Assembly: GCA_036733285.1 (NCBI GenBank)
Contig: DAINAU010000169.1
Coordinates: forward strand, 1 to 8,967
DNA length: 8,967 nt
Origin: JAGOBX01 sp036733285
GTDB taxonomy: Bacteria > JAGOBX01
Direction: 5' to 3'
Shown: piece after piece, positions 1-6,687 of the stretch
Layout: each line of letters opens with the position of its first letter
Numbering within the stretch: the first letter of the stretch is position 1
The notes under the pieces: model-generated
Seen by the model: the letters and a program-made list of their open reading frames with translations, nothing else
Told to the model about the DNA's origin: nothing
The model's database searches: none
Position numbers and translations under genes: made by a program

Positions 1-670
1 TATCGGCGTCAATGACTGAAACGTTAAAATTACCGAATTGGCTGATTAACGGATTTGCGAAAAATATTGCCGATTCAGAGTAAGGCGGAATTTCAGATTG
101 CGAATATTTATTTTGCGGACAGGGAATATTGCAAATAACGAAATCATTAGAATTATTATTAGTTTCATAAGCGTTGCCTTGAGTATCAGCTCCGGTTGAT
201 TTGCGTTCGAGCGATTTGTCTATTCCGGGCGCGGCGATAGCCGAGACTTCCGGGTCAATAGCGTTTCCGTAACCGAGTTTGTCGATTATTACATTTGAAT
301 AATTACGTAGAGCAATGTGACCGCCTGACGCTGAAAATCCGAGAGACGCGTCTATATGGTCGGGAGCGGGAGAAACCTTATCGCCGCCTATCAGATAATA
401 TCCGAACGCGGGAATTGTTTCGCCTGCCGGAATAGCGGAAACTGAAGACCAGCTCGAACCGGACGTTGTTTTGTAACCGATATCCCAGCCGCCGATATTT
501 ATTGGCGCGCCGGTTGGATTATAAATCTCGACGAATTCGCTGTCGGATTCCGCGCCTGTAACATCGACTACGGCTTCGCTGATAAGCGGATATTCCGGTA
601 ATGCCGTTAATTGCGGCGGATAAAGAATTACCGCCAATAAAATGATGAATAATAATTTGAACTTCAACAT
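1..670 (-). CDS. Secreted lamin tail domain (LTD) protein, N-terminal part; 3' end outside window
   Basis: The reading frame is open from an ATG at 668-670 to the window edge (223 residues seen). Residues 1-23 form a signal peptide: Lys-containing start, hydrophobic core LLFIILLAVIL, likely cleavage after LTA, so the protein is exported. Residues about 28-185 read as a lamin tail domain: ISEAVVD near the start, EFVEIYNPTG (45-54), GGWDI (60-64), AGETIPAFGYYL (82-93), a DASLGFSASGG stretch, VIIDKLGYG (127-135), then SLERKSTG and NNNSNDFV. This is an immunoglobulin-like beta fold common in bacterial secreted and cell-surface proteins, often beside nucleases or other beta domains. What follows (from about residue 200) may begin another beta domain. 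The start is supported by a strong ribosome binding site. The gene is visibly richer in G+C than those at 1046-5500. The role of the full protein cannot be told from this part. Confidence 0.9.
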   Translation of the reverse strand, partial: MLKFKLLFIILLAVILYPPQLTALPEYPLISEAVVDVTGAESDSEFVEIYNPTGAPINIGGWDIGYKTTSGSSWSSVSAIPAGETIPAFGYYLIGGDKVSPAPDHIDASLGFSASGGHIALRNYSNVIIDKLGYGNAIDPEVSAIAAPGIDKSLERKSTGADTQGNAYETNNNSNDFVICNIPCPQNKYSQSEIPPYSESAIFFANPLISQFGNFNVSVIDAD

Positions 671-679
671 TTAAATCAT

Positions 680-684
680 CTCCC
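680..684 (-). promoter_or_regulatory. Ribosome binding site of the LTD gene
   Basis: On the minus strand GGGAG lies 9 bases before the ATG at 668-670, a good Shine-Dalgarno sequence that fixes the start of the secreted protein. Confidence 0.7.
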
Positions 685-694
685 GCATTAAGAA

Positions 695-721
695 ATTATA
701 TTAAATGAAACTATGCGCAAA
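695..721 (-). promoter_or_regulatory. Possible promoter of the LTD gene
   Basis: A perfect TATAAT stands at 695-700 on the minus strand, with TTGCGC at 716-721 as a weak -35 only 15 bases away. The spacing is short, and TATAAT arises easily in AT-rich DNA, so this is tentative. It would give a short leader carrying the ribosome binding site. Confidence 0.3.
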
Positions 722-850
722 AAGCAGTAAACCGCAAAAATTTTCCACACGGATTTCACTGATTTTCACGGATAATTAAACATCTGCTAATCTATGCAAA
801 GGCATAATTTTATTTGCTTATTAAACCCGTTGCGTTTGAAGTTTTACGCT

Positions 851-869
851 AACCCAAATTATTTGGGTT
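851..869. repeat. Perfect 8-bp inverted repeat (hairpin)
   Basis: AACCCAAA and TTTGGGTT are separated by the 3-base loop TTA. No T-run directly follows on either strand, so it is not a convincing intrinsic terminator. It lies between two genes transcribed in the same direction. Confidence 0.6.
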
Positions 870-900
870 AAATTTCTTTATTCGGTCAATTCGGTTTATT

Positions 901-920
901 CGCGGTAAAATTTAACCGCG
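901..920. repeat. CGCGGT/ACCGCG inverted repeat
   Basis: Six-base arms CGCGGT and ACCGCG flank an 8-base AT-rich loop. It is GC-rich against an AT-rich background. With the neighbouring TTAACGCGAAT motif it looks like part of a dispersed intergenic element rather than a regulatory site of one gene. Confidence 0.45.
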
Positions 921-964
921 AACGTATTAACGCGAATTTTAAACTATGAAAACATTATACCATT

Positions 965-985
965 TTTTGAAACCGCCGCAGGCGG
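965..985 (-). terminator. Weak terminator-like hairpin after the isoprenoid genes
   Basis: On the minus strand CCGCC-TGC-GGCGG forms a GC-rich 5-bp stem (973-985), followed by TTTC and then A bases. It sits about 60 bases past the stop of the isoprenoid synthase, a sensible place for a terminator. The U-tract is poor, so the call is weak. It may belong to the palindromic intergenic repeats instead. Confidence 0.25.
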
Positions 986-1045
986 CGTCCTAATGTCGCG
1001 CTAAACACGAGCAAAAAGTCGAAATTAACTGATGAAAAATTTTTA

Positions 1046-1777
1046 TTATGTGGACGCATTAATGTATGATAATCTTTTTTTTATACATACATTATTTTCA
1101 ATACATTTTATTTTTATTAGAATATAAATCGGAGAATTTTTTGAAAGATATTTATAAAATTCAGAATCAAAAAAAGTTATTATTTCTTGATAATAAGTAT
1201 CAATCTTTCCTGAAGATAAAAAACAATTTAAATGCTGATTTTTGTTATCTTCTTTGAAATCTAATATATCATCAATTATTTGCAATAAACGCCCATATTT
1301 TAATATTTGTTTAGTAGAATATGTATTTAAAAAAGAACTGTTTATTAAATATTTAAAAAATAACAAGGACTGACTTCCGCGTTCTAATCCATCTTCTTGA
1401 AAATTGCCTATTAGGTCATCTTTAAAAAGTTTTAATGCAATTTCTCTTGATTCTGGATTTTTATCATATTTATTTAATAGTAAATAAAATAAACTTTTTG
1501 TTAAATCATTTGAAAAACAAAAATTATTAATTGGCTTTATATCAGTTTCATAATCATAAATTGCGCTTAATATTGAGCATTTTAACGCTTGGATTTGCTG
1601 GTTAAAATTAAATGTATCAGTAAAACCTAAATAACACATAAATAAATTAAAAATCTTTCTCAATATTTTTATTTTATAAAAAAAATAGATTTCTAAAAAA
1701 AATGGATTTAAAAAAAAATTTAATGAAAATGCAATAAAGATTGGAATAGATATAAGGTATTTGAATATAAACGACAT
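1046..1777 (-). CDS. Class I isoprenoid synthase-like protein (divergent polyprenyl synthetase family)
   Basis: A 243-residue protein when started at the ATG 1775-1777. Two metal-binding acidic motifs typical of class I isoprenoid synthases are visible. The first is DYETD (residues 75-79) in a helix with AIYDYETD; it is DxxxD-like rather than the classical DDxxD. The second is LLQIIDDILDF (164-174), which matches the second aspartate-rich motif of trans-prenyl diphosphate synthases (FQxxDDxLD). Such enzymes condense or ionise allylic diphosphates using Mg2+. Residues 1-35 are strongly hydrophobic, suggesting membrane association, and the protein is shorter than typical ~300-residue synthases. 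The start lies 2 bases past the UbiA stop codon, implying translational coupling. An upstream ATG at 1814-1816 would add 13 residues and overlap the UbiA gene; neither start has a strong ribosome binding site. Its product is unknown: it may make a prenyl chain or process one made elsewhere. Confidence 0.8.
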   Translation of the reverse strand: MSFIFKYLISIPIFIAFSLNFFLNPFFLEIYFFYKIKILRKIFNLFMCYLGFTDTFNFNQQIQALKCSILSAIYDYETDIKPINNFCFSNDLTKSLFYLLLNKYDKNPESREIALKLFKDDLIGNFQEDGLERGSQSLLFFKYLINSSFLNTYSTKQILKYGRLLQIIDDILDFKEDNKNQHLNCFLSSGKIDTYYQEIITFFDSEFYKYLSKNSPIYILIKIKCIENNVCIKKRLSYINAST

Positions 1778-1779
1778 AA

Positions 1780-2679
1780 TTATTTCCAACCTAATAATAG
1801 TATTATAACGGAACATAAACTCATAACAAATCTTGATTTAGTAATATAATTATTAAATGAATTCATGTCTTGTAATTTAATTTTGTTCAAAATAATGAAA
1901 GTAATAAAATTAAATAAAAATAATAGAATAATAAAAGCAAACATTTTATATGTTTGATAGTATGAAAAAAAGAATAGAAAAGAAAAACTTATTGTGGTCA
2001 ATATTAGAGATAGATAATGAAAAATTTTTGCAATTAAAATGCTTTTCGATAATCCAAAAATAATCGGTAAAGTTTTTCTTTTACCGATTATATCTCCTTT
2101 AGTATCTAAAGAATCCAAAATGATTTCACGACCGCAAAGATATAATAATAATCCTATTAAAAGTATGTAATAAATTTTAATATGGATATTTTTATAGCCT
2201 GAAAAAAAACATAGGGGTATCCAAAGAGGCGATAAACTTAAAAACGCCGCTAATAAATTTGAATATAAATGTTTCTTAACAATATGTCGATTGTAAAAAA
2301 ATAATAAAATGGAAATAAAAATAAATGCAATAAAAATTTTTATATCTATGAGTAAACCAATAAAAAAAGCAATAAATAGAAATATAAATTTTATAATATT
2401 CAATTTAAATAGATTGCTATCAGATATAAATTGCAAACGGAATACTCCATTAATATTATCAATATTTCTATCAATCATATCATTATCTATAAAACCATAT
2501 GCTGCAATTAAATAAATAGAAAAACTTATCAAAAAACATGATAGTAATTTTATTTCATTTAAAACATAATAATAGCTTGCAAAGCAATTTAACAATATAG
2601 GAATTAATAAATATATTCGAATTGTTAAAAAAAAATTATAATTATTATTTTTCGTCAATTTTTTTATTTTTTTATTCAT
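1780..2679 (-). CDS. UbiA-family prenyltransferase
   Basis: A 299-residue, very hydrophobic protein with about 8-9 predicted membrane helices, the usual size and layout of the UbiA superfamily. The first aspartate-rich motif, NDMIDRNID (66-74), fits the NDxxDxxxD signature. The second, LDSLDTKGD (188-196), followed by GKRKTLPIIFG (199-209), fits the DxxxD loop that with Mg2+ binds the prenyl diphosphate. Family members transfer prenyl chains to aromatic, quinone-precursor, haem or lipid acceptors in the membrane; some relatives are terpene cyclases. The acceptor cannot be read from sequence. It is the first gene of a pair with the downstream class I isoprenoid synthase, which suggests that one supplies or uses the other's prenyl substrate. 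The start follows a modest purine-rich site (GAGAG) upstream. Confidence 0.9.
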   Translation of the reverse strand: MNKKIKKLTKNNNYNFFLTIRIYLLIPILLNCFASYYYVLNEIKLLSCFLISFSIYLIAAYGFIDNDMIDRNIDNINGVFRLQFISDSNLFKLNIIKFIFLFIAFFIGLLIDIKIFIAFIFISILLFFYNRHIVKKHLYSNLLAAFLSLSPLWIPLCFFSGYKNIHIKIYYILLIGLLLYLCGREIILDSLDTKGDIIGKRKTLPIIFGLSKSILIAKIFHYLSLILTTISFSFLFFFSYYQTYKMFAFIILLFLFNFITFIILNKIKLQDMNSFNNYITKSRFVMSLCSVIILLLGWK

Positions 2680-2706
2680 CTCTACTCTCTTTTTTTAACT
2701 CGTAAA

Positions 2707-2712
2707 ATTATA
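2707..2712 (-). promoter_or_regulatory. Possible -10 element for the UbiA/isoprenoid pair
   Basis: A perfect TATAAT on the minus strand lies about 28 bases before the UbiA start. Only a poor -35 (CAAACA) is found at 17 bases. It would make the isoprenoid pair its own transcription unit, separate from lgt. Chance matches are frequent in DNA this rich in A+T. Confidence 0.3.
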
Positions 2713-2812
2713 CAATATTTAAGTTTTATTGTTTGTATTTTTAAAAAATTTCTATAGGTTAACGCGAATAAATAATAATGATATACGACTTTATATTTTA
2801 ACTAAAAACTAT

Positions 2813-2842
2813 AGTCTGAAAACTGCGCCCGCAGTCTGAAAA
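2813..2842 (-). terminator. Hairpin inside a direct repeat, possible terminator after lgt
   Basis: AGTCTGAAAA occurs twice, 20 bases apart, and encloses the inverted repeat ACTGC-GCCC-GCAGT (2822-2835). On the minus strand the stem is followed by TTTTCAG, a short U-tract. It lies about 130 bases past the lgt stop, so it could end the lgt transcript. The 5-bp stem is weak. Confidence 0.3.
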
Positions 2843-2887
2843 TATTTTTATATTTAAAAAATTAAATCTATTTTTTTATTAGCGCCG

Positions 2888-2899
2888 ATTCGCGCGAAT
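2888..2899. repeat. 12-bp perfect palindrome ATTCGCGCGAAT
   Basis: The sequence equals its own reverse complement and contains alternating CGCGCG in an AT-rich spacer. It may be an intergenic repeat core or a protein-binding site; nothing here distinguishes the two. Confidence 0.5.
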
Positions 2900-2965
2900 T
2901 AGCGGTAAAGATTCTGTCACCGTGAATTTTGACGCTTTTTCCCGGGCTTGTTTTTATATACTGAG

Positions 2966-3787
2966 TTAGAGCCGGAGTTTTATTAGAATTTTAAATATTC
3001 CGAAAATAGATAAACAAAAAAGCGCAATGCTTATATATTGCGATAAAGTTAAATTTAAATAATATCGCGGTTCAGCTCTAATAAATTCAATAAAAAATCT
3101 GAAAATTGAATATAATAATAAAAATTGAATCGGAACTATACCGGAAATTTTAATTTTTTTATATGTTAATAATAATAAAATAAAAATTATTAAATTTGCA
3201 AAAGAAGATATTAGTTGAGTAGGATACACAGGCATAGAAAACAAATCCGAATGTTTAACATAACCTTTATGCAAATGTTCTAAAAAAGCTTCGCTGCCAA
3301 TAAGTCCATATTTTACAGAATAAAACTTCGGGTATTTTACGCCAAATTTTGATTGTGAAATTATACCATAACAGCAGCCGTTAAGAAAACATCCTATTCT
3401 ACCGATTGCTATACCTAATGGTAAAACCAAAAATGCCATATCGCAAAATTTTATAAAATTTATTTTTTTAATCTTAATGTATATACTTAAACAAATCGAT
3501 GATAAAATTAAACCGCCATAAATTACCAATCCGCCTTCTAAATATTGTGAAAAATTAAATAAATCGTATAACGGTTTATTAGAATTCTGCAATATATATA
3601 GTATTTTATCGCCAACAATTCCGGAAAATATCCCGATAAAAGCCGCATCTAAAAAATCAGCCTTTTTAAGATTTGAATGTTTTGATAATAAAATTGCAGT
3701 TTCAACTGATATCATAAATCCTAAAAAAATAAATAAAGAATATGAATAAATTTTTAATGAACCAATTTGAAATAGTATTGGATACAT
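2966..3787 (-). CDS. lgt: Phosphatidylglycerol--prolipoprotein diacylglyceryl transferase
   Basis: Lgt moves a diacylglyceryl group from phosphatidylglycerol to the lipobox cysteine of prolipoproteins in the cytoplasmic membrane, the first step of lipoprotein maturation. The 273-residue protein has the usual length and about seven membrane helices. It starts with MYPILFQIGSLKIYSYS, matching the conserved family N-terminus and supporting this start. Other landmarks are EGGLVIYGG (84-92), the Lgt signature GRIGCFLNGCCYG (129-141), YPTQL (188-192) and FRFFIEFIR (229-237) with the conserved Arg and Glu near the C-terminus. Compared with the E. coli signature (GRIGNFxNGExxG), two positions are Cys, a variant I know from other phyla; a Tyr stands where E. 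coli has the HGG histidine. Its start is 30 bases after the TPR gene's stop, so they are likely cotranscribed. A putative lipoprotein lies two genes upstream. Confidence 0.96.
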   Translation of the reverse strand: MYPILFQIGSLKIYSYSLFIFLGFMISVETAILLSKHSNLKKADFLDAAFIGIFSGIVGDKILYILQNSNKPLYDLFNFSQYLEGGLVIYGGLILSSICLSIYIKIKKINFIKFCDMAFLVLPLGIAIGRIGCFLNGCCYGIISQSKFGVKYPKFYSVKYGLIGSEAFLEHLHKGYVKHSDLFSMPVYPTQLISSFANLIIFILLLLTYKKIKISGIVPIQFLLLYSIFRFFIEFIRAEPRYYLNLTLSQYISIALFCLSIFGIFKILIKLRL

Positions 3788-3817
3788 AATAATGTAATTA
3801 TTTGCTTATCGTTCTTC

Positions 3818-4519
3818 CTATTGAAATTTATGTAAAATTACCGTTGACTTCTTAAATAGTTCAGTATTTTCCTTTGACAATTTTAAAACTTGATTAAAAA
3901 ATATTTTAGATTTTTCAAGTTGTCCCAATTTTAAATATAAAATTCCGCTGAGATAAAAAGATTCTGATATAGACGAATTAATTTGATTTAATTTATTCAA
4001 AATTTGAAGAGCTTCTTTGTCGTCATTTAATTGAATATTTGTTTTTGCAAGCATTAAATATCCTTCATAAAAATACGGATTAATATTTATTGCATTTACA
4101 AACAAAATCTTGGCGTCGGCATATTTGGACAATTGATAATTTGCTAAACCCGCATTATATAGAATTTTAAAATCATTATTTCTTAACTTATGAGCTTTTT
4201 GATAATAAAACAAAGCTTTTTGATGATTGTTATTACTATAATTTATTATACCTTGAATAGAATAATTATAAAAATTTAAATTTTTAATAATTTTATTATA
4301 CGAGGTTATAATAATCAATAAAAAGCAAATAACGCTAATTATTTTTAAATATGCGTTTGAAATTTTTAATAAAAACGGATAAAAGAATTTTCTTAATATA
4401 TAATATGCTAAAATAAAGATAATAATTTGCAAATTAACATTATGAAAAATAGATAAAACCCATAATACAATAAAAATGTAAATGCTTATATTTATAAAAA
4501 CAGTTATTCGGCGCGACAT
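3818..4519 (-). CDS. Membrane-anchored TPR-repeat protein
   Basis: A 233-residue protein. Residues 8-26, 30-44 and 58-74 are hydrophobic and likely form two or three membrane helices. Residues about 84-219 form four tetratricopeptide repeats (about 84-117, 118-151, 152-185 and 186-219), with the typical pattern of small and aromatic residues such as ALFYYQKAHKL, YNAGLANYQL, AININPYFYEGYLMLA and SGILYLKLGQLEKS. TPRs bind protein partners, so this is probably an assembly or scaffolding factor at the membrane. The side of the membrane the repeats face is unclear. It lies 55 bases after the putative lipoprotein gene and 30 bases before lgt, all in one direction, so an operon is likely. Its specific partner is unknown. 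The ribosome binding site is weak. Confidence 0.85.
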   Translation of the reverse strand: MSRRITVFINISIYIFIVLWVLSIFHNVNLQIIIFILAYYILRKFFYPFLLKISNAYLKIISVICFLLIIITSYNKIIKNLNFYNYSIQGIINYSNNNHQKALFYYQKAHKLRNNDFKILYNAGLANYQLSKYADAKILFVNAININPYFYEGYLMLAKTNIQLNDDKEALQILNKLNQINSSISESFYLSGILYLKLGQLEKSKIFFNQVLKLSKENTELFKKSTVILHKFQ

Positions 4520-4574
4520 AATAAATTTATTGTTTAATGAATTAAAAATTTTTATGAAATCATCTAATAATGCT

Positions 4575-5498
4575 TTAATTATCTAAAGATTCGTTTAAGA
4601 TATTAATAATTTCATTTAATTTTACGATTTTATTTTTATTAATTTTTTCAAAAATTTCTTCAATAATATTTTCTTTATATGCGGTCATACTTAAAACAAT
4701 TTTTAAACATTCGTCAAAATATTTATTGTCTTTTATTTTATTTGATCGTTCGAATTTTTTGACAAAATTTTTATCAATATTATATAAAGAAACGTTATTA
4801 TTATAAAAATTTTCATAACGCAAATTTGGAAAAATTTTTGAACAGGATTTATATAATTTAAAATTTATAAATTCGCTTATACTGTCGATAAATATGCCGG
4901 TTTTATATTTATACTTTATAATGCCTTTTTTATAATTAATTGGAATTATTCCCGATTCTTTATTTGGATAACATAAAGCGAACATTGTTAATATGCTGCT
5001 AAAATCATATAAATATGAATTGTTCTTTTCAGAATTCTTTTTAACTGGTAAATATATAATTAATTCTTTATCTTTTAACTCGGTTTTAGAAATGAAAGGT
5101 TGAGACTCATTTATATTATCAATTGCTATTAATTTTATATCAAGTTTAAAGGGTATTCTTTGATTAATTTGTTTATAAATAATTTCCTCCAAAATCGTAA
5201 AACATTTTAGATAATTTTCAGATAACTCCTGCAAATCAAATTCATAATAAGTAATCTTTATGTTGTTATTTGTTAACTGATATTCTTTTTTATTCTTAAA
5301 TTGATCGATTAAACTTATGTTTTCTGAATTTTTTGGTTGTTTATTCTTATATTCAATTTGTATATCAATTGGATTGTTTATGAAATTTGTCGATTTTAAA
5401 TATCCTTTTTTAGACCCTGAAATCGAACAATTATTAAAAATTAATATAATAAATATGAAATAATAATTTATCTTAAAAATCAATTTATTAATAGTCAT
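4575..5498 (-). CDS. Putative lipoprotein of unknown function, partner of Rhs tail copy A
   Basis: A 307-residue protein I do not recognise. Its N-terminus has Lys residues, a hydrophobic stretch (11-21) and then FNNCSISGSKK, so Cys24 could be lipid-modified. The residues before Cys (F-N-N) depart from the classical L-A/S-G/A-C lipobox, so a lipoprotein is plausible but not certain. The mature part is Lys/Asn/Ile-rich and predicted mixed alpha/beta. Around 110-180 its pattern (PFKLDIKLIAIDN, ELIIYLPV) vaguely recalls gluzincin-like extracytoplasmic proteins, but there is no HExxH motif, so no protease activity is claimed. The start is well supported by GAGGAG upstream. It begins 57 bases after Rhs copy A ends, the same position the two other partner genes take behind their Rhs ends. 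This makes it a candidate cognate (immunity or accessory) protein, by inference only. Confidence 0.72.
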   Translation of the reverse strand: MTINKLIFKINYYFIFIILIFNNCSISGSKKGYLKSTNFINNPIDIQIEYKNKQPKNSENISLIDQFKNKKEYQLTNNNIKITYYEFDLQELSENYLKCFTILEEIIYKQINQRIPFKLDIKLIAIDNINESQPFISKTELKDKELIIYLPVKKNSEKNNSYLYDFSSILTMFALCYPNKESGIIPINYKKGIIKYKYKTGIFIDSISEFINFKLYKSCSKIFPNLRYENFYNNNVSLYNIDKNFVKKFERSNKIKDNKYFDECLKIVLSMTAYKENIIEEIFEKINKNKIVKLNEIINILNESLDN

Positions 5499-5508
5499 AT
5501 TTTTTCTT

Positions 5509-5514
5509 CTCCTC
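5509..5514 (-). promoter_or_regulatory. Ribosome binding site of the putative lipoprotein gene
   Basis: GAGGAG on the minus strand, 10 bases before the ATG at 5496-5498. It is one of the strongest Shine-Dalgarno sequences in the window and shows that the partner gene is translated independently of the Rhs fragment. Confidence 0.7.
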
Positions 5515-5555
5515 TTATTTTATTCAAATAATTTTATAAAAAATAATAATTTCTA

Positions 5556-5981
5556 TTAAGGATTATTTCCATTATTATTACTTTTTTTTGTAGTCACTGT
5601 GACTGTTGTGACGGTATGGTTCGTTGTATGTGTTATGGTTGTGGTACCGGCGCATCCCCCCATCGCATCTATTAAATTTGCCGGATTATTCAATGCGTAA
5701 ACATAAGAGTTTAGTTGCTGCGGATTTTTGAGTTTGTCGATGGAATCCATATCAAAATATTTTATGTCAAAACCGATAGATTTTAAAACGCTTGCAAGTT
5801 GCGCGAACATTTGATACATATAAAAAACAATTCCGTCATCCTGTCCGATAATCGGCTGCAATCTCTGCGGCGTTTCAACATAATTTTTTAAGTCGATAAT
5901 TTGTTCCATCGGCAGTTGTTCCTCTGCCAGCGGCATAACGCTCTGAATATTTAAAAACAATCTGTTCAGTTCATTGTTCAT
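5556..5981 (-). CDS. Orphan Rhs C-terminal fragment, copy A (probably decayed)
   Basis: A 141-codon frame. Residues 1-105, from MNNELNRLF to NPANLID, match copy B at 95 of 105 positions by my count and end in the Rhs-type phrase YVYALNNPANLID. After it comes MGGCAG and a 36-residue tail (5556-5666) rich in Thr, His, Val and Asn with no recognisable domain. The rest of the Rhs protein is missing. Upstream of the ATG the homology to copy B continues only to about 6002. In that stretch the frame reads KLY, TAG, KLLM, where copy B has KLYYELLM: an in-frame amber codon at 5991-5993. There is no ribosome binding site before the ATG. Most likely this is a displaced relic of an earlier Rhs C-terminus, useful as a recombination donor; the short frame might still be translated. 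Gene prediction would report it as a CDS. Confidence 0.7.
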   Translation of the reverse strand: MNNELNRLFLNIQSVMPLAEEQLPMEQIIDLKNYVETPQRLQPIIGQDDGIVFYMYQMFAQLASVLKSIGFDIKYFDMDSIDKLKNPQQLNSYVYALNNPANLIDAMGGCAGTTTITHTTNHTVTTVTVTTKKSNNNGNNP

Positions 5982-6002
5982 CAGAAGTTTCTAATAAAGT
6001 TT
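5649..6002 (-). repeat. Rhs C-terminal repeat, copy A
   Basis: This DNA block is highly similar to 6919-7272 and, over most of its length, to 8646-8967. Similarity stops at the GGC codons on the low side. On the high side it fades at about 6002, about 33 bases before the stop codon of the preceding partner gene. Long runs such as GTCATCCTGTCCGATAATCG are identical in copies A and B. Confidence 0.9.
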
Positions 6003-6035
6003 TATAAATATTATTTTCAATTATTAAAAATAAAA

Positions 6036-6653
6036 TTAATCCTTTTTTATTTTTTGTTTCCTTAAATCAATTATTCTTTTTAATTCTAAATTCTTTTTTA
6101 TAATATCAGCATATTTGTCCTCAAGATATTTAATAAAAGTATCTACTTCATTATCCGGAAGCGACCAGACAAGATGAACAGCAGAAATATCTTGTATTTC
6201 TTTATTTGGAGCATTATAAAAAATTGTTTTGTATAAGTTTATTGTAGCTGTAGAATCTCCTTCATAACCCGATAAGAAATCAGCCTTATATAGTAAAATT
6301 CGGTAATAATTATTTATATCATTTTTATATGACATTTCTGCTTCTTTGCATAAATTATAAAACGATTCTTTGTTTATTCGATTAGCTGATTGAAAGGTTT
6401 GCATTGCGCATAATAATGTCTTATAAATATTAATTTTGTCAATAATTGAAAAAGTATGTATGCGGCTTTCTTGTATTGTTCTTTCTAAAATATCAATTGA
6501 TAAAATTATTTCTCCGGCATCACTTTTATAAAATCCTTTTTCAGTATGATATATAACTTTGTTTTTATTATTTTTGTTTATGATTGAAATCATTATAATA
6601 TATCCGCAAATAATTATAAAAATTAAATTTATAATAATTAAAATTTTTTTCAT
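6036..6653 (-). CDS. Membrane-anchored helical protein of unknown function, partner of Rhs tail copy B
   Basis: A 205-residue protein starting at the ATG 6651-6653, chosen because AGGTGA lies 7 bases upstream and a hydrophobic anchor follows at once. The same frame extends upstream to 6773, but that part lies antiparallel to nothing real: it overlaps the Rhs tail in another frame and has no anchor. Residues 4-25 form one membrane helix after MKK, a signal-anchor with the rest outside the cytoplasm (inferred). Residues about 45-200 look all-helical, with TPR-like spacing of aromatic and small residues (IYKTLLCAMQTFQSA, YYRILLYKADFLSGYEGD, ATINLYKTIFYNAP). I recognise no family. It follows the stop of Rhs copy B by 34 bases, parallel to the partner genes of copies A and C. 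It may be an immunity, chaperone or display protein for that tail; none of these roles is shown by sequence. Confidence 0.72.
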   Translation of the reverse strand: MKKILIIINLIFIIICGYIIMISIINKNNKNKVIYHTEKGFYKSDAGEIILSIDILERTIQESRIHTFSIIDKINIYKTLLCAMQTFQSANRINKESFYNLCKEAEMSYKNDINNYYRILLYKADFLSGYEGDSTATINLYKTIFYNAPNKEIQDISAVHLVWSLPDNEVDTFIKYLEDKYADIIKKNLELKRIIDLRKQKIKKD

Positions 6654-6660
6654 TTTAAAT

Positions 6661-6666
6661 TCACCT
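6661..6666 (-). promoter_or_regulatory. Ribosome binding site deciding the start of the copy-B partner gene
   Basis: AGGTGA on the minus strand, 7 bases before the ATG at 6651-6653. It supports the 205-residue form over the longer 245-residue frame. Confidence 0.7.
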
Positions 6667-6687
6667 ATTAAAGATTTAGTAAAAAAT

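Larger units (their letters stand above)
671..1045. other. 375-bp intergenic region with small palindromes; no gene seen
   Basis: This gap separates the LTD gene from the isoprenoid genes. I see no credible coding frame. It holds an 8-bp perfect hairpin (851-869), a 6-bp GC-rich inverted repeat (901-920), a GC-rich hairpin (973-985) and the word TTAACGCGAAT (927-937), which recurs at 2759-2769. The stretch around 748-776 (CACGGATTTCACTGATTTTC and what follows) resembles non-coding repeat text I associate with many environmental bacterial genomes. That recollection was not checked against any database. Confidence 0.6.
2680..2965. other. Intergenic region between lgt and the UbiA gene, with palindromes
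   Basis: No coding frame is credible here. The gap contains TTAACGCGAAT (2759-2769, also found at 927-937), a directly repeated AGTCTGAAAA (2813-2822 and 2833-2842) around a small hairpin, and the perfect 12-bp palindrome ATTCGCGCGAAT (2888-2899). GC-rich islets in AT-rich DNA suggest remnants of a dispersed intergenic repeat. Confidence 0.55.

Noticed and set aside
1066..1257. Plus-strand 63-codon frame
   Set aside because: Antisense to the isoprenoid synthase, low complexity Phe/Leu/Ile translation, no ribosome binding site.
1778..1816. Upstream ATG for the isoprenoid synthase (13 extra residues)
   Set aside because: Overlaps the UbiA gene; the internal ATG 2 bases past the UbiA stop fits coupling better. 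The choice is not certain.
2309..2515. Plus-strand 68-codon frame
   Set aside because: Lies opposite the UbiA membrane helices, whose motifs prove the minus-strand frame.
4575..5498. Zinc protease (gluzincin-like) assignment for the putative lipoprotein
   Set aside because: Only a vague strand/helix pattern; no HExxH or equivalent metal motif.
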